Shown here in pieces: positions 27,418 through 37,886 of a DNA stretch of 64,000 nucleotides (position 1 is the first letter of the stretch; each line of letters starts with the position of its first letter). A program made the position numbers and the translations under genes. The DNA is taken from the NCBI RefSeq assembly GCF_008244685.1, contig NZ_VTFT01000001.1:2955248-3019247 (forward strand), in the 5' to 3' direction. Source of the DNA: Luteimonas viscosa (lineage in GTDB: Bacteria; Pseudomonadota; Gammaproteobacteria; Xanthomonadales; Xanthomonadaceae). The notes beneath the pieces were generated by a model that searched no databases, was not told where the DNA came from, and worked only from the letters and a program-made list of their open reading frames with translations.

Positions 27418-28298
27418 ATGTCGCTCCGCTTGTCGATCATGTCGGCAAGGACCGCGAAGATGCTGACGTTGAGACACATGGTGAGCAGGACCAGCGATTT
27501 CTCGGTCATGTCCTGCAGCACGAATGCGTCGTAGCCAAGGCTGAGCGCGCTTGCAGCCAGCAACAGCAGGATGATTGGCGTGAGGATTCGCAGGGGTGCG
27601 AAATACATGCCCGTGCGGCCGATGATCTGGACGAAGCGCAGCGTGTCCTTGATCGGGTGGATCTTGGAATTGCCCTTGCGCGCGAAGTAATCGATGGGCT
27701 CGAAGTGGACCCGGTAGTTGTTGCGCAAGGCCGAGATCGTAATCGTGATCGTAAAGCTGAATCCGTTGGGCAGGATGCGCACGAACTTCTGTGCCATGTC
27801 CTTGCGGAACACGCGCATGCCCGAGTTGATGTCCGGGATCTTCTGGTTGACGATCCAGTTGATCCAGCGGTGAAGGAAGAACTTCGGAATCTTGCGCACA
27901 GCCGAGTAGGTGACGTTGGCACCGGTGCGTGCGCCGACGACCATGTCGAAGTCCCGGGCCAGGGAGATCAGCTTGGGCAGGTCGTCGATCGGATAGGTGC
28001 CGTCCGCATCGATGATCGCGACCAGTTCCGCGTCCGAGTGGCGCATGCCCGTCTTCAGCGCGGCGCCGTAGCCGCGGTTGCGGTCGTGGCGGACGACCCG
28101 CAGCCTGGGGAAACCGGACCTGAGCGCCTCAAGCCGTTCCAGGGTGCGGTCCGCCGAGCCGTCCTCGATGGCGATGATCTCGTAGCGTTCGAGCACGGCC
28201 AACGCGCCGTCGAGCTTGCGGATGGTTTCATCGATCGCGTTCTCCTCGTTGTAGCAGGGGACCAGGACGCTGACGATGGGGGCGTTTTCGGAATGCAC
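27414..28298 (-). CDS. GT2 glycosyltransferase, GtrB/DPM1-like
   Basis: A 294-residue protein. The GT-A domain has VSVLVPCYNEENAIDE, IIAIEDGSADRT, RGYGAALKTGM and AIIDADGTYP (the DXD-type metal site). Two C-terminal membrane helices follow (LRILTPIILLLLAASALSL and a second near LVLLTMCLNVSIFAVL). This is the layout of enzymes that load a sugar onto undecaprenyl phosphate. An ATG at 28342 is in the wrong frame. The GTG at 28298 starts just before the conserved SVLVPCYNEE and is preferred. The gene follows wecB after 40 bases. Confidence 0.85.
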   Translation of the reverse strand: MHSENAPIVSVLVPCYNEENAIDETIRKLDGALAVLERYEIIAIEDGSADRTLERLEALRSGFPRLRVVRHDRNRGYGAALKTGMRHSDAELVAIIDADGTYPIDDLPKLISLARDFDMVVGARTGANVTYSAVRKIPKFFLHRWINWIVNQKIPDINSGMRVFRKDMAQKFVRILPNGFSFTITITISALRNNYRVHFEPIDYFARKGNSKIHPIKDTLRFVQIIGRTGMYFAPLRILTPIILLLLAASALSLGYDAFVLQDMTEKSLVLLTMCLNVSIFAVLADMIDKRSDI

Positions 28299-28338
28299 GG
28301 CGATCTCGTAGAGGGCGGGCGAGAGTGAATGGCGCGGG

Positions 28339-29463
28339 TCATGCAGCCTGAGTGCCGGCCCAGGCGACCAGCGCGTCGGCGATGCGTCGACTGGCCTGTC
28401 CGTCGCCATAGGGATTGTGGGCGTGGGCCATGGCCTCGTAGGCGACGGTGTCGTCCAGCAGCCGGTTGGCTTCCGCGGCGATGCGGATCGCATCGGTACC
28501 GACTAGGCGGACGGTGCCTGCCTCCACCGCCTCCGGCCGCTCGGTCGTGTCGCGCATGACCAAGACCGGCTTGCCGAGGGACGGCGCCTCCTCCTGCACT
28601 CCGCCCGAATCGGTGACGATCAGGTGCGAGCGCGACATGAGGTAAACGAAGGGGAGGTAGTTGAGCGGTTCGATCAGGTGGACGTTGGATTCACCCGACA
28701 GTATCCGCCGCACCGGTTCCTGCACGTTCGGGTTCAGGTGTACGGGATAGACCACCTGGGTGTCGCCACGCGCGGCGATCGCACGCAGCGCTTGGCAGAT
28801 CTGCTCGAAACCGTCGCCGAAGTTCTCGCGGCGGTGTCCGGTCACAAGTACCAGCCGCTTGCCGGGGTCGAGAAACGGGAACTGTGCACGGAGCGATGCT
28901 TCCAGTGCGGCGTCTCGCCGGATCCGTTCCACCACCGCGAGCAGTGCATCGATCACCGTATTGCCTGTAACCAGGATGCTCGTGTCGGGCACACCTTCGA
29001 CAAGCAGGTTCCTGCGCGAATTTTCGGTCGGCGAGAAGTGCAGCGTGCCGAGCGCTCCGGTCACCTTGCGGTTCGCTTCCTCGGGCCAGGGAGAGTAGAG
29101 ATTTCCGGTGCGAAGGCCGGCCTCGACGTGGCCGATCGCCGTGCGGTTATAGAACGCCGCCAGGGACGTGGCCATGGTCGTAGTGGTGTCGCCGTGCACT
29201 AGCACGATGTCCGGCCTGTGCCTAGCGATGACCTCGTCCATCCCGGTGAGGATCCTCGAGGTAAGCCCCGCGAGCGTCTGCCCGGGCTGCATCACGTTGA
29301 GATCCTCGTCAGGGACGATGTCGAACAGTTCCAGCACCTGGTCCAACATCTCGCGGTGCTGGGCGGTTACCGCGACCAGCGTTTCGATGCCCCGGGTTGC
29401 CTTAAGGGCTTCCACGACCGGGGCCATCTTGATGGCTTCCGGGCGGGTGCCGAAGACGACCAT
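28339..29463 (-). CDS. wecB: UDP-N-acetylglucosamine 2-epimerase (non-hydrolysing)
   Basis: A 374-residue enzyme interconverting UDP-GlcNAc and UDP-ManNAc. Family blocks are all present: [51 protein letters not shown] and [20 protein letters not shown]. The length is normal for WecB. The start ATG at 29463 sits 47 bases after etfA; the longer frame upstream is antisense-type shadow over etfA. It probably supplies ManNAc-derived sugars for the O-antigen and forms the right-hand end of the glycan locus. Confidence 0.93.
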   Translation of the reverse strand: MVVFGTRPEAIKMAPVVEALKATRGIETLVAVTAQHREMLDQVLELFDIVPDEDLNVMQPGQTLAGLTSRILTGMDEVIARHRPDIVLVHGDTTTTMATSLAAFYNRTAIGHVEAGLRTGNLYSPWPEEANRKVTGALGTLHFSPTENSRRNLLVEGVPDTSILVTGNTVIDALLAVVERIRRDAALEASLRAQFPFLDPGKRLVLVTGHRRENFGDGFEQICQALRAIAARGDTQVVYPVHLNPNVQEPVRRILSGESNVHLIEPLNYLPFVYLMSRSHLIVTDSGGVQEEAPSLGKPVLVMRDTTERPEAVEAGTVRLVGTDAIRIAAEANRLLDDTVAYEAMAHAHNPYGDGQASRRIADALVAWAGTQAA

Positions 29464-29510
29464 GACCCGGCTGCGCGGCGGTGCCGGCGCCTTCCCGTCC
29501 GCAACGCCGT

Positions 29511-30452
29511 TCAGAGCGCAGCCTCCAGCTCCGGCAGCAGCGCGAACAGATCCCCCACCAGCCCGATGTCCGCGATCTCGAAGATCGCCGCGTCCGGGTC
29601 CTTGTTGATCGCGACGATGGTGCCGGCATCCTTGATTCCGGTCAGGTGCTGGATCGCGCCGGAGATGCCGATCGCCACGTAGAGCTCCGGGGCGATGATC
29701 TTGCCTGTCTGGCCGACCTGCAGCTCGTTGGGCACGTAGCCGGCGTCGACCGCGGCGCGCGAGGCGCCCACCGCGGCGCCGAGCCGGTCCGCGAGCTTGT
29801 AGATGATCTCGAAGTTCTCCTTCGAACCCACGCCGCGTCCGCCCGAGACCACGCGCTTGGCGCCCTGCAGGTCGGGGCGGTCGGACTTGGCCTGTGCCAG
29901 ACCGATGAAGCGGGTATGCGTGGGCAGTTCGACCTCGATGCTGGCCGCCTCCACCGGAGCCGCATCGCCCTGGGCCGCTTCCGGCCAGGAGGCAGTGCGG
30001 ATCGTGGCGACCACGGCCTGGTCCACGGGCGCCTCGACGGTCACCACTGCGTTGCCGGCGTAGATCGGGCGCTTGAACACGTGCGCGGACTCGACCGCCA
30101 TCAGGTCGGACACCTGCGCCACGCCGAGCAGCGCGGCCACGCAGGGCGCCAGGTCCTTGCCGAAGGTGGTGCTGGGCAGGAACACGTGGCTGTAGCCGTC
30201 GGCCAGGCGCGCGACCTGGGGAGCCAGCATCTGGGCCACCGGGTGCGCGTTGGCGGCGTTCGCCACCGTCAGCACGCGGGACACGCCGGCGATGCGCGCG
30301 GCTTCGGCCGCGACCGCGTCCGGTTCCGACGCCAGCACGGCGACGTCGATGGCCTCCGGCGACAGCGCCTGGGCGGCGCTCACCGTGCGCGCCGTGGACG
30401 CGTTCAGCTGGCCGTCGAGATGTTCGGCGATGACGAGGACCTTGGCCATCAC
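29511..30452 (-). CDS. etfA: Electron transfer flavoprotein alpha subunit
   Basis: A 313-residue FAD-binding subunit. The C-terminal domain has [54 protein letters not shown] and [16 protein letters not shown], the standard ETF-alpha FAD motifs. With EtfB it carries electrons from acyl-CoA and other dehydrogenases to ETF-ubiquinone oxidoreductase. The start overlaps the etfB stop by four bases. In Xanthomonas etfA marks one edge of the LPS biosynthesis locus, which agrees with the glycan genes beginning just downstream. Confidence 0.96.
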   Translation of the reverse strand: MMAKVLVIAEHLDGQLNASTARTVSAAQALSPEAIDVAVLASEPDAVAAEAARIAGVSRVLTVANAANAHPVAQMLAPQVARLADGYSHVFLPSTTFGKDLAPCVAALLGVAQVSDLMAVESAHVFKRPIYAGNAVVTVEAPVDQAVVATIRTASWPEAAQGDAAPVEAASIEVELPTHTRFIGLAQAKSDRPDLQGAKRVVSGGRGVGSKENFEIIYKLADRLGAAVGASRAAVDAGYVPNELQVGQTGKIIAPELYVAIGISGAIQHLTGIKDAGTIVAINKDPDAAIFEIADIGLVGDLFALLPELEAAL

Positions 30453-31195
30453 AGCAACCCCTTCTGCTTGAGCGCGGCCACCAGTTCGGCCGCATCCTTG
30501 ACCATCACGCCCTTGCTGCGCCCGCCCGGGGCGGCGTAATGGGTGGTCTTGAGGAAATCCGCCGGCTCGATGCCGAGCTCGGACAGCTGCAGCGTCTCCA
30601 TCGGCTTGCTCTTGGCCTTCATGATGTCGGGCAGCTTGATGAAGCGCGGCTCGTTCAGGCGCAGGTCGGTGGTGACGACGGCAGGCAGGTCGACCTCCAG
30701 CGTCTCCAGCCCGGCATCGACCTCACGCGTGACCGTGGCCTTGCCGTCCGCGATTTCCAGCTTCGACGCGAACGTCGCCTGCGGCCGGCCCCAGAGGGTG
30801 GCCAGCATCTGGCCGGTCTGGTTGGCGTCGTCGTCGATCGCCTGCTTGCCCAGGATCACCAGGTCGGGCGACTCCTTCTCCACCAGCTTCAGCAGCGTGC
30901 GGGCCGCGGTGAGCGGCTGGATCGCCTGGTCGGTGACCACATGGATGGCGCGGTTGGCGCCCATCGCCAGGCCGTTGCGCAGGTGCGCGGCCGCATCGGC
31001 CGGCGCGATGGTGGCCACCACCACCTCTGTCGCCACCCCCTTGTCACGCAGGCGCAGCGCCTCTTCCAGCGCGATCTCGTCGAACGGGTTGGCGGAGAGC
31101 TTCACGCCGTCGGTGACCACACCCGATCCATCCGGCTTGACCTGGATACGGACGTTGTAGTCGACCACGCGCTTGTAGGCGACGAGGATCTTCAT
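30449..31195 (-). CDS. etfB: Electron transfer flavoprotein beta subunit
   Basis: A 248-residue AMP-binding subunit beginning [20 protein letters not shown]. It has [37 protein letters not shown] and [19 protein letters not shown], diagnostic of ETF-beta. It is translated ahead of etfA with an ATGA overlap. The operon diverges from scoA-scoB across a 224-base gap. Confidence 0.96.
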   Translation of the reverse strand: MKILVAYKRVVDYNVRIQVKPDGSGVVTDGVKLSANPFDEIALEEALRLRDKGVATEVVVATIAPADAAAHLRNGLAMGANRAIHVVTDQAIQPLTAARTLLKLVEKESPDLVILGKQAIDDDANQTGQMLATLWGRPQATFASKLEIADGKATVTREVDAGLETLEVDLPAVVTTDLRLNEPRFIKLPDIMKAKSKPMETLQLSELGIEPADFLKTTHYAAPGGRSKGVMVKDAAELVAALKQKGLL

Positions 31196-31419
31196 CGGGG
31201 TGGGGGTCCTTGGGGACGCGGCGCGGGACGCCGGAGTGCCGCGATTTTACCGGCCCCCGACTCGGGGCGCGACCCCGCTGTCAGGTCACGTTGGCGGCCT
31301 GTCCCCCGACCGCCATGAGGTGGGCGCATCCGGTGCGCACGCAGGCGGCGCGCGAAGGTCAAGATGTCGGTGCAGTCCCGGCTGGTTAGAATCCCCGCAT
31401 TCGTGACGACGAGACCCGC

Positions 31420-32132
31420 ATGGCCACTTCCAAACGATTTCCCGACGCTAGGGCTGCACTGGCCGACCTGGTGACCGACGGCCAGACGCTCGCGGTCGGT
31501 GGCTTCGGCCTCTGCGGCATCCCCGAGGCGCTGATCGCGGCGTTGCGGGACTCCGGCGCAAAGGACCTGACCGTGATCTCCAACAACGCCGGGGTCGACG
31601 GCTTCGGTCTCGGCCAACTGCTGGAGACGCGGCAGATCCGCAAGATGATTTCCTCTTACGTGGGGGAGAACAAGGAATTCGAGCGCCAGTACCTGGGCGG
31701 CGAACTGGAGCTCGAGTTCAATCCCCAGGGCACGCTGGCCGAGCGCCTGCGGGCCGGCGGCGCCGGGATCCCGGCCTTCTTCACCCGGACCGGCTACGGC
31801 ACGGTCGTGGCCGAGGGCAAGGAAACCCGGCAGTTCGAGGATGGCCACTGGTACGTGCTGGAGACCGCGCTCAAGGCCGATCTCGCCCTGGTCAAGGCCT
31901 GGAAGGCCGACGAGGCCGGCAACCTGGTCTTCCGCAAGACCGCGCGCAACTTCAACCCGGCCTGCGCGATGGCGGGCAAGGTCTGCGTCGCCGAGGTCGA
32001 GGAGGTCGTGGCCACCGGCCAGCTCGATCCCGACCATGTGCACCTGCCGGGCATCTACGTCGATCGCCTGGTCCTGAACCCGACCCCCGAAAAGCGCATC
32101 GAACAGCGCACCGTGCGCCAGGAGACCCGCTG

Positions 32133-32133
<1 letters not shown>
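31420..32133 (+). CDS. scoA: 3-oxoacid (succinyl-CoA) CoA-transferase subunit A
   Basis: A 237-residue protein with [47 protein letters not shown] and [15 protein letters not shown], the CoA-binding signatures of the class I CoA-transferase alpha subunit. With subunit B it moves CoA from succinyl-CoA to 3-oxoacids such as acetoacetate. The homologous pair beside etfAB in Xanthomonas was named lpsI/lpsJ for its position next to the LPS genes. The stop overlaps the next ATG by one base (TGATG). Confidence 0.93.
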
Positions 32134-32768
<635 letters not shown>

Positions 32769-32874
32769 CGGACTGCTTTCAGGTGCCGTTTAGCTACCGG
32801 CGTGCCGGGGGCGGGCGTATGCTGCGACACTCTCCGCCACAGGGCGGAACTTTCTCCACTTTTCGGGACGCGAC

Positions 32875-35196
32875 ATGCGCAAACATCTTCTGGGCCTGAT
32901 GCTGGTCGCCGGGCTGGCCGGCTGCACGTCGGAGTCCGACTCCGATCCCGCGGCGGCTGCAGTGCCCAAGACCGCGGATTCTCCGGCATCCGGTTCGCTG
33001 CCCACGGGCGAATCGCTGGCGGCGCTGCGTGGTTCACCAACGAGCTTCGCGTCGCTGCCCGACCGGGGCGAACTGCTGTCCTATGGCGGCGCGCGCAAGA
33101 GCCGGCAGTCCGGTGCGTATACCTATCACCCGGTCGCCCTGAGCGAAGCGCATGCGCTCAACGCAATCGGGAGTGGTGAGCTGGTCTTGGCCACGCCCGA
33201 CGGCGAGCCGGTGAAGATCAAGTACGAGCGCCACGAAGAGCAGCCCGACGGGAACTGGACCTGGATCGGCCGCAACGCCGATGGATCCAGCGCGATCCTG
33301 ACCTTCGGCGAGAAGGCCGTGTTCGGCATGATCTCGCGCGGCGACGACTACTACCGCGTCCGCACCGACCGGACCGGTGCGTGGGTGGTGGAGACCGACC
33401 GCAGCCTGCTGGCTTCCAGCGGCGGTCGTCGTGAGAAGGGAGAAGATTTCCTCCTGCCGCCGGAGGCCGGCGCACTGACCGCGGCCGCTGCCCGTCATCT
33501 GTCTAAGGCAAGCCCGTCCGTGGCAGCGAATGTCTCGACTAAGGCCGCCGCCATGGTCGACGTCCTGGTCGGCTATTCAAGTGGCCTGGCGAGCGTCTAC
33601 GGCAGCCAGTCCGCTGCGGCAACCTTCGTCACCAGCCTCGTGGCATTGACGAACTCTGCGTACGCGAACAGTGGCGTGAACATGCGTCTGCGCGCGGTGC
33701 ATACGCTCCAGGTCAACTATGCGGACAACTCCGACAACCAGGAAGCGTTGCAACAGCTCACGGGCTACAACGCCGATACCCAGCAGCCCATCACCCCCAA
33801 CTCCGCCTTCAACGCGCTGCGAGAAGCGCGTGAGGAATACGGTGCGGATCTGGTCGCGTTCGTGCGCCGCTATCGCGAGCCCGAGCAGGACGGATGTGGC
33901 ATCGCCTGGCTGCTTGGCATGAACGGCTCCGGGATTTCCGCCGCCAACGATGCGGCATTCGGTTACGCGGTGGTGAGTGATGGCGAAGACCGCGACGAAA
34001 GCGACAACAATACCTATTTCTGCAGTGACTTCTCCCTCGCCCACGAGCTGGGTCATCTGATGGGGCAGGCTCACAACGAGGAGGACGCGGCGGACGCGGG
34101 CGCCCACGAGTACTCGTACGGTTATCGCGAAGCGTCTGCGACCGGATTCCACACCATCATGGCGTACCCGTCGGGTGCCTCGCAGATCGAGGCGCCGCAC
34201 TTCGCGAATCCCTCCGTCAAATACGTCAATCGTCCGACGGGGACGGCCATGGAAGACAACGCCCGCAGCATGAACCAGACCATGCCTGTCATCGCCAACT
34301 TCCGCGCGACGGTCGTGCCCCTTTCCGATGTTCGAAGCGACATCGACGGCGACGGCAAGGCCGATATCATTTTCCGCCACACGGGCAATGGCAAGAATGT
34401 CATCTGGAAGTCTGCCAACCGCGCGACACAAGAGGCGATGGTGACCACAACCGACCAAGCTTGGACAATCGTCGGAACCGGCGACATCAATGGCGACGGT
34501 AAGGCGGATGTGGTGTGGAGGAACACGGTGACTGGCCAGAACCTGGTATGGCCTGGCGGCAAGCGGCAGCAGCAGCAGAACCTGGTGGGCGTCACCGATC
34601 AGAACTGGAAGATTGTCGGCATTGGTGATTTCAACGGGGACGGCATCGACGATCTGTTGTGGCGCAACTACTCGACCGGCGCCAATGCGATCTGGCCCTC
34701 AGGTCAGCGTGCCCAGCAGCAGGCCGTCGATGGAGTAACCAACACGAATTGGAAAGTGGTCGGGGTCGGGGATTTCGACAGCGACGGGCGGGAGGACATC
34801 CTGTGGAGAGAAGCCGTGACCGGCCTGAATGTCATCTGGCGCGCTGGTCGTCAGAACTCTCAGATGTCGGTAACCGGCGTTACGGATACGAACTGGGCCG
34901 TTGTTGGTGTTGGCGATTTTGATGGGAACGGCGTCGACGATATTCTTTGGCGCAATGCCTCAACTGGTGCGAACGTGATCTGGAAGAGCGGGGATCGCGG
35001 GCAACAGCAGGCGGTAGCCGCTGTCAACCGGAACTGGTTCGTGGCAGCTGTCGGCGATTTCAACGGCGATGGGCGCGCGGATATCTTTTGGCGGAATTCC
35101 GTTAACGGCGAGAATGTCTACTGGCGCTCGGGCGAGCGAAGCACCCAGCAATGGGTGGCCCCGGTGGAAGATCTCTCGTGGAAGGTCTTCTACTGA
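32875..35196 (+). CDS. Secreted metzincin lipoprotein with six FG-GAP/VCBS repeats
   Basis: A 773-residue protein. The signal MRKHLLGLMLVAGLAGC ends in a lipobox. A propeptide-like region runs to about residue 220. The zinc protease domain follows, with HELGHLMGQAHN near 390-401 (HEXXHXXGXXH) and a likely Met-turn in TIMAYPSG. This fits reprolysin-like or M72-type metzincins. From ~489 to the end six repeats of about 48 residues start with DIDGDGKAD-like calcium loops and continue WRN..TG.N.IW, a VCBS/FG-GAP beta-propeller-type array. The protein would cut proteins at the cell surface or outside the cell. Antisense frames here are shadows. Confidence 0.88.
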   Translation: MRKHLLGLMLVAGLAGCTSESDSDPAAAAVPKTADSPASGSLPTGESLAALRGSPTSFASLPDRGELLSYGGARKSRQSGAYTYHPVALSEAHALNAIGSGELVLATPDGEPVKIKYERHEEQPDGNWTWIGRNADGSSAILTFGEKAVFGMISRGDDYYRVRTDRTGAWVVETDRSLLASSGGRREKGEDFLLPPEAGALTAAAARHLSKASPSVAANVSTKAAAMVDVLVGYSSGLASVYGSQSAAATFVTSLVALTNSAYANSGVNMRLRAVHTLQVNYADNSDNQEALQQLTGYNADTQQPITPNSAFNALREAREEYGADLVAFVRRYREPEQDGCGIAWLLGMNGSGISAANDAAFGYAVVSDGEDRDESDNNTYFCSDFSLAHELGHLMGQAHNEEDAADAGAHEYSYGYREASATGFHTIMAYPSGASQIEAPHFANPSVKYVNRPTGTAMEDNARSMNQTMPVIANFRATVVPLSDVRSDIDGDGKADIIFRHTGNGKNVIWKSANRATQEAMVTTTDQAWTIVGTGDINGDGKADVVWRNTVTGQNLVWPGGKRQQQQNLVGVTDQNWKIVGIGDFNGDGIDDLLWRNYSTGANAIWPSGQRAQQQAVDGVTNTNWKVVGVGDFDSDGREDILWREAVTGLNVIWRAGRQNSQMSVTGVTDTNWAVVGVGDFDGNGVDDILWRNASTGANVIWKSGDRGQQQAVAAVNRNWFVAAVGDFNGDGRADIFWRNSVNGENVYWRSGERSTQQWVAPVEDLSWKVFY

Positions 35197-35250
35197 AGCC
35201 TGACGTGGCTGAGAGACTAGGCCGAACTCCACGTACTTCGTCGGCGCGGC

Positions 35251-35276
35251 ACGTCGGATGATGCGTCATCCGACGT
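35251..35276. terminator. Perfect hairpin between convergent metalloprotease and cysH genes
   Basis: ACGTCGGATGA (35251-35261) pairs perfectly over 11 bases with 35266-35276 around a TGCG loop. It sits between two converging genes and could end or protect transcripts from both sides. Only a short pyrimidine run (TTCTCCC) follows on the plus strand, so intrinsic termination is uncertain. An intergenic repeat element is the alternative. Confidence 0.45.
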
Positions 35277-35328
35277 TCTCCCACGGCAAGCGTTGAGTAA
35301 GATTGGCTTCGACTCGAATCGGTATTTT

Positions 35329-36066
35329 TCAGGCGGGTATTGCGTCATCGTCGAAGTGCAGGCCGCACTCACGCTTCAGCCCGAAGAAGCGAGTGTCGTC
35401 CATGCTGTCTACGGCCGTCAGGGGGCGCGTGGTGTGCACATCCCCGATCGAGACGTAGCCCTGGTCCCATAGCGGGTGGTAGGGCAGGTCGTGGCGGGCG
35501 AGGTACTGGCCGACGTCGCGGTCGCTCCAGTCGGCGATCGGGTGCAGCTTCCAGCGTCCGTCCTTGCGTTCCAGGAAATCGATGCCGGCGCGTGTACGCG
35601 CCTGGCTGCGGCGCAGGCCGGCGATCCAGGTCCCCACGCCGAGCTCGCGCAGCGCGCGCTGCATCGGCTCGACCTTGCGCAGGCGGTTGTAACGCTCGAT
35701 GCCGTCGACGCCTTCTTCCCAGATCCGGCCCATGCGCGCCTCCATCCAGGCCACGCCGATCTGCGGCCGGTATACCTTGAGGTTGAGCGAGAGGCGTTCG
35801 CTCATCTCGTCGATGAAGCGGTAGGTCTCGGGGAACAGGTAGCCGGTGTCGACCACCACGACCGGCAGGTCCGCGCGCTGACGGGTGGCCAGGTGCAGCG
35901 ACACCGCCGCCTGCGCGCCGAAGCTCGACGACAGCACGTGCTCGCCGGGCAGGGTGTGCAGCGCCCATTCGACGCGCTCCTCGGCGCGGCGGCCGGCCAG
36001 CCAGCGGTTGAGCTCGGCGCGCGCGTCGACCGAGTCGAGCGCGGCATCCACGGTGGGAATGTTCAT
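35329..36066 (-). CDS. cysH: Phosphoadenylyl-sulfate reductase (thioredoxin)
   Basis: A 245-residue PAPS reductase converting PAPS to sulfite. It has [15 protein letters not shown] (PP-loop-derived phosphate site), [24 protein letters not shown] and the C-terminal catalytic ECGLH motif (KRECGLHF). The CC pairs that bind Fe-S in APS reductases are absent, so PAPS is the expected substrate. The ATG overlaps the cysI stop (ATGA). It is the last gene of the leftward cysJ-cysI-cysH operon. Confidence 0.95.
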   Translation of the reverse strand: MNIPTVDAALDSVDARAELNRWLAGRRAEERVEWALHTLPGEHVLSSSFGAQAAVSLHLATRQRADLPVVVVDTGYLFPETYRFIDEMSERLSLNLKVYRPQIGVAWMEARMGRIWEEGVDGIERYNRLRKVEPMQRALRELGVGTWIAGLRRSQARTRAGIDFLERKDGRWKLHPIADWSDRDVGQYLARHDLPYHPLWDQGYVSIGDVHTTRPLTAVDSMDDTRFFGLKRECGLHFDDDAIPA

Positions 36067-37784
36067 GCGACGTCCTCGACCAGGGTGCTGTCGATGGGGA
36101 TGTGCTGGCGACGATCCCTGGCGGGAATCTCGACCACGCCCGTGCGCAGCAGGAAATCGCCGAATCCCTCGTCATCCAGCCGGGCCGCGCCATAGCGCGC
36201 GAACAGGGGCTCGAGTTCGGCCAGAATCTGCGCCTGGGTGATGTTCTCGCGGTACAGCGTGTTCAGCCGCTGCCCGCGATGGTCGGCGCCGAGCATCAGG
36301 TTGTAGCGGCCCGGTGCCTTGCCCACGAGCGCGATCTCGCCCAGGTAGGGGCGCGAGCAGCCGTTGGGGCAGCCGGAAATGCGCAACAGGATCGGTGCCT
36401 CGGCCAGGCCGTGGATCTCGAGCATCGGCTGCAGCGCAGCGGTGAACTCGGGCAGGTAGCGCTCGGCCTCGGCCATGGCCAGGCCACAGGTGGGCAGCGC
36501 GACGCATGCCATCGCCGCACGCGCGAGCGCGGTCGGCGCGTCGTTGACCGCATCCAGCGCGTGCGCGCGTACCAGTGCGTCGATCCGCTCGCGCTCGCCG
36601 GCCGGCACGCCGGCGATCACCAGGTTCTGGTTGCCGGTCATGCGGAACTCGCCGCGATGGATCCGGGCGATCTCGCGCAGCCCGGTGAGATGCGGCATGC
36701 CGGGACGGTCGGCGATGCGGCCGGACGGCAGCGACAGCGTCAGGTGCCAGTGGCCGTCCTCGCCCTCGACCCAGCCGTAGCGATCGCCGTTGTGCTCGAA
36801 CGGAGCCGAGCGCGGCGCGGCGAACGCGATGCCCGCGCGGCGTTCGATCTCGGCCTTGACCACCTCCAGGCCGTGATCGTCGATGGTGTACTTGAAGCGC
36901 GCGCGCTTGCGCACGTTGCGGTTGCCCAGGTCGCGCTGCGTGGTGACCACCGCGGTCGCGACCGCCAGCAGCGCCTCGCGCGGGATGAAGCCGACGTTGT
37001 TGCCCAGGCGCGGATAGGTCTCGGCATCGCCATGGGTCGCGCCCATGCCGCCGCCGATGGTCACGTCATAGCCCACGATCCCGCCGGCGTCGTCGGCCAC
37101 GCCGATGAAGCCGAGGTCGTTGGCGTATACGTCCACGTCGTTCACCGGCGGCAGCGCGAAGCCGATCTTGAACTTGCGCGGCAGGTACTTGTCGCCGTAG
37201 ATCGGTTCGTCCTCGCCACCGCTGCCGGCCACGCGCTCCTCGTCCAGCCAGATCTCGTAGTAGGCGCGGGTGTTGGGCAACAGGTGCTCGGACGTGCGCG
37301 CGGCATCGGCGTAGAGCGTTGCATGGGCGGACGACAGCAGCGGATTGGCCGCCACCTGCACGTTGCGGTTGACGTCGCCGCAGGCGGCCAGCGTGTCGAT
37401 CAGCGCGGCGTTGATGGCCTGCATCGTCCCCTTGAGCTCGCGCTTGATCACTCCGTGGAACTGGAAGGCCTGGCGGGTGGTGACGCGCAGCGAGTGGTTG
37501 GCGAACCGCGTGGCGATGGCGTCGAGCGTGAGCCACTGTTCGGGCGACACTACGCCGCCGGGCGTGCGGGTGCGGATCATGAACTGGTAGGCGGGCTCGA
37601 GCTTCTGGCGGCGGCGTTCGTCGCGGATGTCGCGATCGTCCTGCTGGTAGCTGCCGTGGTACTTGATCAGCGTCTGGTCGTCTTCGCGCAGCGCGCCGGT
37701 CAGGGGGTCGGACAGGCTCTCGAGCAGCGAACCGCGCAGGCGGTTGCTTTCGGCCTTGATGTCTTCGACGGAGTGGTTGCTCAT
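36063..37784 (-). CDS. cysI: Sulfite reductase [NADPH] hemoprotein beta-component
   Basis: A 573-residue siroheme/4Fe-4S enzyme reducing sulfite to sulfide. It contains [46 protein letters not shown] siroheme contacts ([20 protein letters not shown]) and the cluster cysteines in [19 protein letters not shown] and [15 protein letters not shown]. Length and motif order are those of CysI. It works with CysJ, encoded 102 bases upstream; that gap carries hairpin repeats. Confidence 0.96.
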   Translation of the reverse strand: MSNHSVEDIKAESNRLRGSLLESLSDPLTGALREDDQTLIKYHGSYQQDDRDIRDERRRQKLEPAYQFMIRTRTPGGVVSPEQWLTLDAIATRFANHSLRVTTRQAFQFHGVIKRELKGTMQAINAALIDTLAACGDVNRNVQVAANPLLSSAHATLYADAARTSEHLLPNTRAYYEIWLDEERVAGSGGEDEPIYGDKYLPRKFKIGFALPPVNDVDVYANDLGFIGVADDAGGIVGYDVTIGGGMGATHGDAETYPRLGNNVGFIPREALLAVATAVVTTQRDLGNRNVRKRARFKYTIDDHGLEVVKAEIERRAGIAFAAPRSAPFEHNGDRYGWVEGEDGHWHLTLSLPSGRIADRPGMPHLTGLREIARIHRGEFRMTGNQNLVIAGVPAGERERIDALVRAHALDAVNDAPTALARAAMACVALPTCGLAMAEAERYLPEFTAALQPMLEIHGLAEAPILLRISGCPNGCSRPYLGEIALVGKAPGRYNLMLGADHRGQRLNTLYRENITQAQILAELEPLFARYGAARLDDEGFGDFLLRTGVVEIPARDRRQHIPIDSTLVEDVA

Positions 37785-37839
37785 GGTGCTGCCGGGAAGA
37801 CGTGTTGGGATGAGGGCGCGGCGGCGCGTGCCCCCATCC

Positions 37840-37876
37840 GCCCTTCGGGCACCTTCCCCCGCGAAGCGGGGGAAGG
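37840..37876. repeat. Double hairpin repeat in the cysJ-cysI gap
   Basis: Two neighbouring palindromes occur: GCCC-TTC-GGGC (37840-37850), and an 11-base perfect stem, CCTTCCCCCGC (37852-37862) with 37866-37876, around a GAA loop. The layout resembles the intergenic hairpin repeats scattered through Xanthomonadaceae genomes. In the cys transcript it could adjust the relative levels of cysJ and cysI mRNA. The identity as a repeat family is inferred. Confidence 0.6.
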
Positions 37877-37886
37877 GACGGGCCGG

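Noticed and set aside
4660..29510. RfaH ops/JUMPstart element of O-antigen operons
   Set aside because: I looked for the GGCGGTAGC core near gene starts and found no convincing copy.
31364..31392. Promoter of scoA with TAGAAT at 31387-31392
   Set aside because: The -10 box is fair, but no acceptable -35 lies at 16-18 bases, so it was not listed as a feature.
32829..32850. Terminator after scoB (TCCGCC-ACAG-GGCGGA)
   Set aside because: The stem is only six bases, lies ~60 bases after the stop and is not followed by a T-run.
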